Shown one piece after another: positions 45,077-52,895 of a stretch of 64,000 nucleotides of DNA; positions within the stretch are counted from its first letter, which is position 1, and every line of letters begins with the position of its first letter. The notes beneath the pieces are model-generated. The model was not told where the DNA came from, ran no database searches, and saw only the letters and a list, made by a program, of their open reading frames with translations. This DNA is from Paenibacillus sp. CAA11. GTDB taxonomy: Bacteria > Bacillota > Bacilli > Paenibacillales > Paenibacillaceae. Location of the stretch: NCBI RefSeq assembly GCF_003060825.1, contig NZ_CP028922.1, forward strand, positions 4,619,001 to 4,683,000, given 5' to 3'. Position numbers and translations under genes: made by a program.

Positions 45077-45658
45077 TCAGACCTTACGGAAGTACTGGTA
45101 CACCTTCTCCAGCTTCTCCTTCTGCCTGCCCTTATTGCTCTCCATGCTGCCAAATTCAAAAAACTTCACCTTGCGGATGCCAACAAAATTGAACAGTGCC
45201 TTGCGCATCAGCACTTTATGAGCATTATGCAGCCACAGCAGCGGATAACCGCCCGGGCCTTTCATACTCGAAATGCACACGACAGACTTTCCCTTCAGCA
45301 GCCCTTCGGGCAGCAGTCCGCCCTTATCGCGGTAAGCGAACCCGGATGCAAACATTCGGTCTATGTACCCCAGCAGCATGGCAGGCGGGCGTCCCCACCA
45401 AATCGGGTAGACGAGCACGATCCGGTCAGCCCAGCGCAACTGTTCTCGGTACCTCTCCAGCTCCGGGTCTTGATGCATATCTCTTCTGCGTTTATGTTCA
45501 TTAAAAACAAGGCGCGGATCAAACCCTTCCTCATACAGGTCAAGTACCTGAATCTGCTTAATCCCTGAATTCTCCCGGCTTCCGCGAAGCACCTCCTGCA
45601 AGAAGGCATAGCTTAAGCTTTGATGATTCGGATGTGTATAGATCACCAGCAGGTTCAT
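45077..45658 (-). CDS. NAD(P)H-dependent oxidoreductase, flavodoxin-like fold (YwrO/MdaB type)
   Basis: A 193-residue cytoplasmic FMN or FAD quinone/nitro-reductase. It begins LLVIYTHPNHQSLSYAF, the phosphate-binding start of the family, and has WADRIVLVYPIWWGRPPAML (the flavin-contact region) and SSMKGPGGY. It is divergent from a MarR regulator with two operator-like repeats between them, the standard layout for redox- or electrophile-induced quinone reductases. GGAGACGGAG precedes the ATG. Confidence 0.9.
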   Translation of the reverse strand: MNLLVIYTHPNHQSLSYAFLQEVLRGSRENSGIKQIQVLDLYEEGFDPRLVFNEHKRRRDMHQDPELERYREQLRWADRIVLVYPIWWGRPPAMLLGYIDRMFASGFAYRDKGGLLPEGLLKGKSVVCISSMKGPGGYPLLWLHNAHKVLMRKALFNFVGIRKVKFFEFGSMESNKGRQKEKLEKVYQYFRKV

Positions 45659-45677
45659 TTCTCCGTCTCCTTTTTAC

Positions 45678-45732
45678 TTATCAAATGATAACAAAAGGGT
45701 AGCACGCTCGGAAAGTAGTTGTCAAATGATAA
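45678..45732. promoter_or_regulatory. Paired MarR operators in the divergent promoter
   Basis: TTATCAAATGATAA (45678-45691) is a perfect inverted repeat around AA; TTGTCAAATGATAA (45719-45732) is the same site with one change, 41 bp away. Both lie between the reductase and MarR starts. A further partial copy (GATAATCATT) follows at about 45742. Confidence 0.7.
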
Positions 45733-45784
45733 TTGTTAATTGATAATCATTTTGCTAAGGTGTCCTATAGAGGTGAACCCATTT

Positions 45785-46213
45785 ATGAACAAGAACGTGC
45801 TATTTCAACAATTTGTATCCTTCACAACCGCCATACATCAGACCACGGCTGAACTTACCAAAGATGTTAAGACCGAGGCGATTACGCCCATGCAATATAA
45901 AATTCTGGAGTATTTGATGGTCAGCCAGCCTGTGACGCTAAGTGAGGTCAGTGACTGCATGAATATGTCCATGCCTAATACAAGCCGGGAGCTGAGAAAA
46001 TTAACCGAGAAGCGGCTCTGTGAGAAGATCGCCGACAACGAGGATCGGCGCAGGCAGTCCATCCGGCTAACTGCCGAGGGAGAGGCTATGATGCAGGAGG
46101 CTTTTGACCGCATCGAGGAACGGTTCAGAGGACGAATTCAGGGGCTGACATCTGACGATCTGGTTAAGATTTCAGACGCGATTGAATTGCTGCAGCGTAA
46201 GATCCTCAAATAG
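45785..46213 (+). CDS. MarR family transcriptional regulator
   Basis: A 142-residue winged-helix regulator: dimerisation helices at both ends and a central domain with ITPMQYKILEYLMVSQPVTL, LSEVSDCMNMSMPNTSRELR and the wing ADNEDRRRQSIRLTAEGE. A cysteine sits in the recognition region (SDCMNMS), which could sense oxidants or electrophiles. The start is the ATG at 45785; an in-frame GTG four codons earlier is possible. It is divergent from, and probably represses, the quinone-reductase-like gene. Confidence 0.9.
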   Translation: MNKNVLFQQFVSFTTAIHQTTAELTKDVKTEAITPMQYKILEYLMVSQPVTLSEVSDCMNMSMPNTSRELRKLTEKRLCEKIADNEDRRRQSIRLTAEGEAMMQEAFDRIEERFRGRIQGLTSDDLVKISDAIELLQRKILK

Positions 46214-46264
46214 TGTAGGACGGCCAAGCAATTCAGTATATGGCCGTGTTCTCTCCAGCATGCA

Positions 46265-46299
46265 AATAACCTCCCGCCTTCTTAAGGCGAGAGGTTACT
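46265..46299. terminator. Bidirectional terminator between MarR and monooxygenase genes
   Basis: AATAACCTCCCGCCTT (46265-46280) pairs with AAGGCGAGAGGTTACTT (46284-46300) with one mismatch. It lies between two convergent genes. Confidence 0.75.
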
Positions 46300-46318
46300 T
46301 ATAAGTGCAGCTGGCAGC

Positions 46319-47380
46319 TTATTCTGCGCTGCCTGAAGCTTCCCACTTGTCCACTGCTTCGCGGACTCTTGGCGCGACTTCCGTACCGAGCAGCTCGATG
46401 GCCCGCATGACATCCTCATGAGGCATCGAGCCGAGTGGTACGTGCAGCATGAACCGGGTGATCCCTACATTCTTGCGCAGATTGATGATCTTCTGCGCGA
46501 CCGTCTCGGGATCGCCTACATACAGCGCGCCCTCTGGGCTGCGCGCAGCGTCATAGCTGGCTCGGCTGTAATGACCCCAGCCCCGCTCGCGGGCCAGCAC
46601 ATTCATCGCGGCCTGCGTCGACGGGAAGAACTTCTCTGCTGCAAGCTCAGTCTCCTCGGCGATGAAGCCATGGGAGTGAGAAGCGACGGTCAGCTTGGAT
46701 ACATCATGCCCGGCCTGCGCTGCCGCTCTCTTATATAGCTGCACAAGCGGAGCGAACTGGACGGGGCGGCCACCGATGATGGCCAGCACAAGCGGCAGGC
46801 CAAGCAATCCAGCGCGGATGACGGACTCCTGATTACCGCCGCTTCCGATCCAGACCGGCAGTGGGTTCTGCACCGGTCTTGGGTATACGCCCAGGTTCTG
46901 AATCGCCGGGCGATGCTTGCTGCCCGGCCAATTGACCTTTTCCGACTCTCTCAGTCTTAACAGCAGGTCCAGCTTCTCGTCGAACAGGTCATCATATTCA
47001 CTTAAGTCATAGCCGAATAACGGAAAGGACTCAATGAAGGAGCCGCGCCCGGCCATGATCTCGGCTCGCCCGTTCGATATGCCGTCCAGAGTGGAAAAAT
47101 CCTGGAATACGCGTACCGGATCAGCCGAGGACAGCACGGTCACCGCACTGGTCAGCCGAATGCGGGAGGTCTGCGGGGCGGCGGCAGCCAGCACCACAGC
47201 TGGCGAGGACGCCGCATAATCCTTGCGGTGATGTTCGCCAACCCCAAATACGTCCAGTCCCACCCGGTCGGCCAGAACGATCTCTTCCACCACTTCGCGC
47301 AGCCGCTGGGCTTGGCTGATCACCTCGCCGGTCTTCACATCGGGTGTCGTCTCTACAAAAGTGCTAATGCCTATTTCCAA
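46319..47380 (-). CDS. LLM-class flavin-dependent oxidoreductase (luciferase-like)
   Basis: A 353-residue TIM-barrel monooxygenase of the bacterial-luciferase superfamily that uses reduced FMN and oxygen. Typical segments are EEIVLADRVGLDVFGVGEHH, RIRLTSAVTVLSSADPVRVF, PLPVWIGSGGNQESVIRAG and LYVGDPETVAQKI. The start is TTG at 47380, well supported by GAGGAGGG eight bases upstream. The substrate is not known; relatives use alkanes, sulfonates or other small molecules. No flavin reductase is adjacent, though the oxidoreductase at 45077 is only two genes away. Confidence 0.9.
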   Translation of the reverse strand: MEIGISTFVETTPDVKTGEVISQAQRLREVVEEIVLADRVGLDVFGVGEHHRKDYAASSPAVVLAAAAPQTSRIRLTSAVTVLSSADPVRVFQDFSTLDGISNGRAEIMAGRGSFIESFPLFGYDLSEYDDLFDEKLDLLLRLRESEKVNWPGSKHRPAIQNLGVYPRPVQNPLPVWIGSGGNQESVIRAGLLGLPLVLAIIGGRPVQFAPLVQLYKRAAAQAGHDVSKLTVASHSHGFIAEETELAAEKFFPSTQAAMNVLARERGWGHYSRASYDAARSPEGALYVGDPETVAQKIINLRKNVGITRFMLHVPLGSMPHEDVMRAIELLGTEVAPRVREAVDKWEASGSAE

Positions 47381-47460
47381 ATCGAAGCCCTCCTCTATGA
47401 TTGTCAGTCTCGTCTCTTCATGTACCGTTCATAACAGCAAGAAGCGAAAGATATCATCCT

Positions 47461-47557
47461 TATAGATATAATGAACTAAAGTTTTACATTGAATTTTCTG
47501 TTATCACGGCCTAATACGGTCCTATAACGTTCATTTCTTTAGTTCATTCTATATAGA
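47461..47557 (+). repeat. Dispersed palindromic element, copy B (full length)
   Basis: This copy, in the 301-bp gap 47381-47681, is almost identical to copy A over about 95 bp. Its ends are TATAATGAACTAAAG and CTTTAGTTCATTCTATA, inverted repeats of about 17-20 bp, and the inner arms TTAT..CGGCC and GGTCC..ATAA pair as well. Flanking TA dinucleotides are present at both ends. The remaining 124 bp of the gap is AT-rich and shows nothing. Confidence 0.88.
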
Positions 47558-47681
47558 TGCTTCTATTATGGGGCATTAACTTACCTTTTTCAAGTTAATA
47601 TATAAATTATATAAACATAAGCCCTTACTTCATGATGGCTTAGAAACGCTCCTCTACGCTCCTTAAGCACACCATTCCATC

Positions 47682-48020
47682 TCATTTCATCCCCAGCACA
47701 TCACCCTCATAGGCCTGAAAGGCATTCTCCATGCCCATGACAACATCCTTGATCTTCATATATCCCTTCGTATAGACCTCAGAATCGCGAATTTCCTCCC
47801 ACATAAAATGGTATTTCTGCATGTCCCCTGTCTCGCAGACTGCAAAATCCGTATAGTCCTTGCCTGGCAGCGCCTCCGCATCAAAGAAGCGCACGTTCAC
47901 GTCCTGGCTATACTTAGTTAGAATCTCCTGCAGTGAAGCGGCATAGGCCCTGCGCCGCTCCCGCGGCAATGCCAGCCATGAAGGGTAAAATTCCAACAGT
48001 ACAATCATCATATATCGCAT
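47682..48020 (-). CDS. Darcynin-family small protein
   Basis: A 112-residue soluble protein resembling the darcynin family of uncharacterised proteins (MRYMMIVLLEFYPSWLALPRERR at the start; DVNVRFFDAEALPGK and YTDFAVCETGDMQKYHFMWE later). The fold looks like a ferredoxin-like alpha/beta dimer. The start is the ATG at 48020 behind GGAGTGA. It lies 79 bp after the Crp/Fnr gene in the same direction and may be its target. The family name carries no known function. Confidence 0.7.
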   Translation of the reverse strand: MRYMMIVLLEFYPSWLALPRERRRAYAASLQEILTKYSQDVNVRFFDAEALPGKDYTDFAVCETGDMQKYHFMWEEIRDSEVYTKGYMKIKDVVMGMENAFQAYEGDVLGMK

Positions 48021-48099
48021 ACTTTGGGTCACTCCTATTCTTGTTGCAAAATGATAGACCCATTGTAATACTGTAGCCATCCCGGTGCATTAACATAGG

Positions 48100-48705
48100 T
48101 TAATTACGCTTCGAACGCAGCAGCCTGCTCAGAGAAACTGGAGAAACCCCGATATAGGAAGCGATGTGATATTGCGGAATCCGCCGATCAAGCCCAGGAT
48201 ACTTCAGGAGGAATGCCTCATAACGCTCTCTTGCGGACAGGTACAGAAGTTCTCGCTCCCGCTCCTCCTTACGGATATACAACCGCTCAACACAGTGGCG
48301 AATGAACCGCTCCCAGCTGAGGCTGTGCGCCGTCAATGCCGTAAGCGCGCTTTGGCTAATGTCGATCACGGCAGAATCCTCCATCGCTTCAACCGTATAA
48401 GCAGAAGGCCTGCCTGTTACCATAGCCCCGTAAGAGGTGACATAGTCATTCTCCAAGGAGAACCCTACATTGTATTCCTGCCCATCCTCCAGCGTATAAA
48501 ATAAGCGAAACAGCCCCTGCCCGCAAAAATAACCGCTTGTGACATGCTCGCCAGCTTCAATCAGCCTGGTTCCCTTCGGAACGAACTTAACGGCAGTCAG
48601 CTCGGCCAAGCGTCTCCATTCGGACTCCTCCATTCCGGTCTGCAGTGTCCATGCTCTGAGCATGTCATAAATGTCCCGTTTCTGATACTCATGTTGGTTT
48701 TTCAT
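48100..48705 (-). CDS. Crp/Fnr family transcriptional regulator
   Basis: A 201-residue regulator with a cyclic-nucleotide-binding-like beta barrel (about 20-130: FVPKGTRLIEAGEHVTSGYF, NVGFSLENDYVTSYGAMVTG) and a short C-terminal winged helix (PQYHIASYIGVSPVSLSRLL). The barrel lacks the RxS-type cAMP phosphate site, and there is no Fnr cysteine cluster, so the signal is unknown. The ATG at 48705 has GGGCGGGAA upstream; an in-frame TTG 14 codons earlier is less likely. It follows the ComA-like gene after 38 bp. Confidence 0.88.
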   Translation of the reverse strand: MKNQHEYQKRDIYDMLRAWTLQTGMEESEWRRLAELTAVKFVPKGTRLIEAGEHVTSGYFCGQGLFRLFYTLEDGQEYNVGFSLENDYVTSYGAMVTGRPSAYTVEAMEDSAVIDISQSALTALTAHSLSWERFIRHCVERLYIRKEERERELLYLSARERYEAFLLKYPGLDRRIPQYHIASYIGVSPVSLSRLLRSKRN

Positions 48706-48743
48706 AACACAATTCCCGCCCTGCTTATTCGTATCGTTGTCGT

Positions 48744-49364
48744 TCAATACATATGGCGAATCAACCCAAGCTCATACCCTTTGGCCACAGCGCCGATTCG
48801 CGTCTTCACTCCGAGCTTGCCAATGATCGAGGTGATATGATACTCAACCGTCCTCTTGCTCATGGACAGATCTACAGCGATCTCAAGGTTACTCTTCTCC
48901 TTCGCAATCAGCTCCAGCACCCTACGTTCCGTTGGGGTCAGCTGCTCCTGTCCGGCACCTGGCTTTAGCTTCTCCGGAATTAGGATATGTCCCCGCACGC
49001 TCTGCCTGATCGCATTGATAATTTCCGGATACGGTGCCTGCTTGGACAAGTAAGCATGCGCTCCGAGTTCATAAGCCTTCTGATAAAATTCCGCATAGGT
49101 ATACCCGGACAGCATGATCATCTTAAGATCCAGGCCGAACCGCTCTTTGCACTGCCGCGCTACCTCAAATCCATCCATTTCCGGCATGGAGATATCCATG
49201 ATGAGCACCTGCGGCTGCAGCCTTTCCAGCTCACGCAAAATAGTGCGAGGATCGGTGAAAGCACCACAAACCTCCATGTCCTCCTCTTCCTCTACCCGTC
49301 TCTTCAATCCCTCCATCACCAGAGGGTGGTCGTCCAGCAGGACGATTTGAATCGGTTCAGACAT
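48744..49364 (-). CDS. ComA/NarL-type response regulator
   Basis: A 206-residue LuxR-type regulator. The receiver domain has DDHP at 10-13, the phosphoacceptor in VLIMDISMPEMDG and the lysine in AYLSKQAP; the C-terminal helix-turn-helix reads LTPTERRVLELIAKEKSNLE and LSMSKRTVEYHITSIIGKLG. The start is the second ATG (49364), seven bases after GGAGGAG, and overlaps the kinase stop by 8 bp. It is the partner of the ComP-like kinase. Confidence 0.93.
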   Translation of the reverse strand: MSEPIQIVLLDDHPLVMEGLKRRVEEEEDMEVCGAFTDPRTILRELERLQPQVLIMDISMPEMDGFEVARQCKERFGLDLKMIMLSGYTYAEFYQKAYELGAHAYLSKQAPYPEIINAIRQSVRGHILIPEKLKPGAGQEQLTPTERRVLELIAKEKSNLEIAVDLSMSKRTVEYHITSIIGKLGVKTRIGAVAKGYELGLIRHMY

Positions 49365-51642
49365 AAGCATGCTCCTCCCTATGCAGCGGGATATAGATAT
49401 GAACGGCGGTTCCAGCCGATGCCGAGGACTGAATGTCCAGGCCGCCCCCCAGATTGGTAACTTGATGATGAATGGAGATCAGGCCGAAATGCTGCCGCTC
49501 CAGATCCTGGCTGTAAATATTCGCAGCATCAAAGCCTGTTCCATGGTCCCGTACCCGCAGATGAAGCACATTCTCCAGCATCCAGACATCGACTGCGATC
49601 TCAGCAGTCTCAGCATGCTTCACCGCATTGTTCACAAGCTCCCGAATCATGCGAAATACACTCATCTTCACCAGATCCTGCATCTGCAGCCGTTCAGGCA
49701 GCCTGTAATTCAGGCCAATATCGATTCTAACCCGCTCCTTCATGGAACGAATGAGCCATTGCAGCGATTCCCTAAGGTCCATCTTGTCTACAAGATGCGG
49801 ATGAAGCCGGTCGCACAGCTGGCGGATTTCGCGCTGCGAATCATATACGCAATCAAGCCACAGCTTGATTTTATCCGGGCTGACAGCTCCCTTAGCATAC
49901 AGCTCCTCTAAATCACGAGAGAGGAAGATTAGATTCTGTAGAATCTGATCATGCAGGAAATAGGAGGTGTGAACCCGCTCGGACTCAAGAGCTTCCAATA
50001 CTAAGTAATTCACCTTGGATATCTCGCCTCCTTCCATGGCTGCCAGGGCTTCTGCGTCCCCCGCCTGGTTGTGCAGTCCCATGGCCGCATAGCTTGCCTG
50101 CAGCTTCGAAAGCGTCTGTGCACTTAGAAGCAGCCGGTACATTTCCCCCTTCACAGTCTCAAGGAGCTGCAGTTCCTCGGATGAGAACAGCGTGCAGTTC
50201 TTTTTCTGACCCAGACATATACAGCTTTTCTCGCCCATAGGGAGTATCTCGTAAAAAGGATACTTCGCAAGCAGCGCCTCACGATCTCCCTCATCCATCA
50301 GCAGCATTTCCTCCAGCTCCGCAAATCTGCCGGTTCCATAAACGATGGGCTGGCGGCTATCTCTCCAAATGACACAGACCCCCTCCACATCAATGAACCG
50401 GTGAAGAATGCCCACCAGCATGCCGATAAGCTCCCGGTTGTTCTTCTTCTCTGCAAGATGGATGGAGAGCTTGAGCCTCTCCTGTTCCAGCCAGTCCTTC
50501 GCTCCATCGGCCCTGCGCCGAAGCCGCCTTAGCCACCAATGATAACCGCCCGTAAGGACCAATGCTCCCAAGAGAAAGACAATGGGTGCCCACGGGATGG
50601 AACGAGAACCTAGATAAAGGGCGAACAGCCCCACGATATACAGCGTGTGCAGGGTGATCTTTGGGATATATAGCTGCATGTCCAACATTCTCTGCTTAAC
50701 CACAATATACAGCAGTGTTCCTAAGAATGGCACCAGACCAAGAAGAGCATACTCTGGCGCCAGCACAACAGGAACCCCCAGTAGATTCGGAATCGCATAT
50801 AGAAGCACGAACGGCAGGAAGCTAAAAAAGGTGCCTGTGCTTAGAACCAGCAAATAATTTAGCCGGATGCGGTCAAGACTCCTCCATTTAACGGCTCCCA
50901 GAACGAACATGATTCCTATAGCGGCGATCAACTCGATCAGCACCGCCTCCCGAATCCAGCCAAGGAACACATTCATGCTGGTTAATGCCCAGGCATACAG
51001 CGTAAATAAGCTCAGCAGCGCCTTTGCCACCTGCCTTATCCGAACCGAAGACGGATGAAGACGCGTAAATAACAGCTCAGCAAAGAAATCAAGCATCAGG
51101 TAAGAGATCCAAATGGAGCAGCCAACCAGTACAAGGTTAGCCGCCAAAATATCTGTTGCGTTGACCGTCATGATAATGAGAGCAAGCACTGAGCTCAGCA
51201 CGAGGAATTTACGGATGAGCTTCGACTCGGGCTTCTTGAAATAGGCATAGCCTCCCATGGCGAGCAGCAGCAGCTCCGTTCCTATGGCGACCAGCTGCTT
51301 GATCCAATCCTTCGGCCCGGTTACGCCTCGCAGCTCCTCGCCCTCATGCTGGAAGGTATACGTCTTGATTCGGCTTAGGCTTAAGCCAGACTTACCTCCT
51401 GTTTGCTCTGGGGAGACAGGCTCTCCATTCAGGGCCGTTAGCCTATCCCCCGGCTTCACGCCTAGCCCATCCGCACCGGCTCCCCGTTCCACTTCGGTGA
51501 TCAGCCATACCCCTTCCCGGTGCTCGACTTCAATCCCCATATAGGGGTAAAGCAAGGACTGCCCATGAATATAACAAGCAAGGGTCAGAAATAGAGCAAG
51601 CCCTGCGTATATTTTATAGGAACTCTTTTTCGTTAATCTCAT
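49357..51642 (-). CDS. ComP-like sensor histidine kinase with PDZ-like outer loop
   Basis: A 761-residue kinase whose plan matches Bacillus ComP: TM1 (about 10-30), an extracellular PDZ-like segment (about 35-105, VWLITEVERGAGADGLGVKP then GDRLTALNGEPV), about seven to nine further TM segments to residue 370, a GAF-like region, a HisKA_3 site with the phosphohistidine in YFLHDQILQNLIFLSRDLEE, and an ATPase domain (MIRELVNNAVKHAE, DHGTGFD). ComP has near-equal length (769) and detects a modified peptide pheromone. No comQ or comX gene is visible. The ATG at 51642 is preferred over a GTG four codons earlier. Confidence 0.88.
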   Translation of the reverse strand: MRLTKKSSYKIYAGLALFLTLACYIHGQSLLYPYMGIEVEHREGVWLITEVERGAGADGLGVKPGDRLTALNGEPVSPEQTGGKSGLSLSRIKTYTFQHEGEELRGVTGPKDWIKQLVAIGTELLLLAMGGYAYFKKPESKLIRKFLVLSSVLALIIMTVNATDILAANLVLVGCSIWISYLMLDFFAELLFTRLHPSSVRIRQVAKALLSLFTLYAWALTSMNVFLGWIREAVLIELIAAIGIMFVLGAVKWRSLDRIRLNYLLVLSTGTFFSFLPFVLLYAIPNLLGVPVVLAPEYALLGLVPFLGTLLYIVVKQRMLDMQLYIPKITLHTLYIVGLFALYLGSRSIPWAPIVFLLGALVLTGGYHWWLRRLRRRADGAKDWLEQERLKLSIHLAEKKNNRELIGMLVGILHRFIDVEGVCVIWRDSRQPIVYGTGRFAELEEMLLMDEGDREALLAKYPFYEILPMGEKSCICLGQKKNCTLFSSEELQLLETVKGEMYRLLLSAQTLSKLQASYAAMGLHNQAGDAEALAAMEGGEISKVNYLVLEALESERVHTSYFLHDQILQNLIFLSRDLEELYAKGAVSPDKIKLWLDCVYDSQREIRQLCDRLHPHLVDKMDLRESLQWLIRSMKERVRIDIGLNYRLPERLQMQDLVKMSVFRMIRELVNNAVKHAETAEIAVDVWMLENVLHLRVRDHGTGFDAANIYSQDLERQHFGLISIHHQVTNLGGGLDIQSSASAGTAVHIYIPLHREEHAYV

Positions 51643-51699
51643 CCTCTCACCCACCCTGGTTTATATTACCACCCAGGAACGCCTTAAGGTCGTTAGATT

Positions 51700-52497
51700 T
51701 TATACGCCAACCAGTTGAACCGTAATCCATCCCCAGACGAAGTTAATGAAGACGTGGAAGAGAATCGAGCCATAAATATTTTTGCGGAGCTTGATCCATA
51801 TTTCCTCAGGAATGAACGGTGCGAGTGGAATGAAAGCCCAGTTCTGCGGAGCCTGCCACATATGATAGATCTGAAAAAGGATCGCAATAACAAGCCAGTC
51901 CAGCTTGAGCGAGCCTACTTTTCTCAGCAAATATCCCCGAAAGTAGATTTCCTCGCCTATGAAATTTCCGATCAAGCCAATGACAAGCAAATACCAGGGA
52001 AAATCATAATACCCCAACCGCCAGATGTGCCACTCCCCCATATGGAAGAAAGGAAGCGAATCGAGCCAGCCGCTCAGCGGCGGAAATACATATTTCATAT
52101 AAGGCAGGGAAATAAGGGTGAAGAGGATGACAAGGGCCGGGAAAACTACCAGCAGTCCCTTCAGATCGAGCCGGGCAAAGCCTAAGTAACGCAGCGATTC
52201 CTTGAAGGTGAGCTTATCTGCATAACGCAGCATAGCCAGCGGGAAGAGAATATGCCAGCCTGAAGCCATGAGCGCGAGGATGATGAACTGCATGTTATGG
52301 CTTGAGAGCCCCGTAAGTTCCATGAGCGGCTCTCGAAGATGATAGATAAGAATATAAGTCAGCACACCCGGCAATAGAGCCAGCAGCAGGTAAAACATCA
52401 ACTGCTTCCATCCCCTAGCCTCATACTTGCGGAGGAAATGTTCATACTGCCGATCCTCCAAATTGACAAAACCCTTCAACCTGCCCCATGCGTTCAT
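51700..52497 (-). CDS. CPBP family intramembrane metalloprotease
   Basis: A 265-residue polytopic membrane protein with motifs EEIYFRGYLL, IYHMWQAP (histidine) and FHVFINFVWGW (third motif). About six to eight TM segments are present. The start is placed at the ATG at 52497, which has GGAGGA upstream; an ATG eleven codons earlier lacks a ribosome site. It lies 57 bp before the ComP-like kinase in the same direction. CPBP proteins process or defend against peptides, so a role in maturing the signal for the kinase is possible but unproven. Confidence 0.85.
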   Translation of the reverse strand: MNAWGRLKGFVNLEDRQYEHFLRKYEARGWKQLMFYLLLALLPGVLTYILIYHLREPLMELTGLSSHNMQFIILALMASGWHILFPLAMLRYADKLTFKESLRYLGFARLDLKGLLVVFPALVILFTLISLPYMKYVFPPLSGWLDSLPFFHMGEWHIWRLGYYDFPWYLLVIGLIGNFIGEEIYFRGYLLRKVGSLKLDWLVIAILFQIYHMWQAPQNWAFIPLAPFIPEEIWIKLRKNIYGSILFHVFINFVWGWITVQLVGV

Positions 52498-52575
52498 TCG
52501 TCTTGATTCCTCCATTTTGGCTAAGTTCATTGATCTGAACCCAAGTTAACACATGCCTTTATTCTGGCGAATCTG

Positions 52576-52581
52576 TATACT
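52576..52581 (+). promoter_or_regulatory. -10 element of the adhesin leader
   Basis: TATACT at 52576-52581 is a near-consensus -10 with a poor -35 (GCCTTT) 17 bp upstream. It would start a transcript at about 52588-52590, immediately before the structured leader at 52595. Confidence 0.45.
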
Positions 52582-52594
52582 CCGCATAGTTCAG

Positions 52595-52663
52595 GGAGCG
52601 AGAGCGCAAATCTCATTGCGAGATCACGCAAAGCCTGCGTACCGATTCGGAGAGCTGTCGTTT
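52595..52663 (+). promoter_or_regulatory. Candidate cyclic-di-GMP class I-like riboswitch
   Basis: The leader of the adhesin gene contains GCAAA (52606-52610), a hairpin ATCTC-ATTGC-GAGAT (52610-52624) and ACGCAAAGCC (52626-52635). GCAAA-hairpin-ACGCAAAGCC is the hallmark core of the GEMM-I aptamer. An outer helix AGCGA/TCGTT (52597-52601 with 52658-52662) and a third arm AGC/GCT with CCG/CGG make a three-way junction. The usual GAAA tetraloop and the GCCGGG end are not clear, so it may be a variant or a false match. Class I riboswitches precede surface adhesins in other Bacilli. Confidence 0.45.
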
Positions 52664-52895
52664 GATATTTAAATTTTTATATTAAAATCTTATCTATTTA
52701 TCCCTTCCAGCCGAAAATAATAATGTGATAGTTCTGCTCGAAACTCCCCTATTATTCATCATCCCTAAGATGACGGAGTGCAGAAGGGATTAGACGCATA
52801 ACCACAAGCAGCCTTACCTCACAGATTCACTACTCTAGCAGCGCTGCAAGACCACTTGCCTAGTATAAGCGCCTACCTTCGAAAGGGGTTCATTC

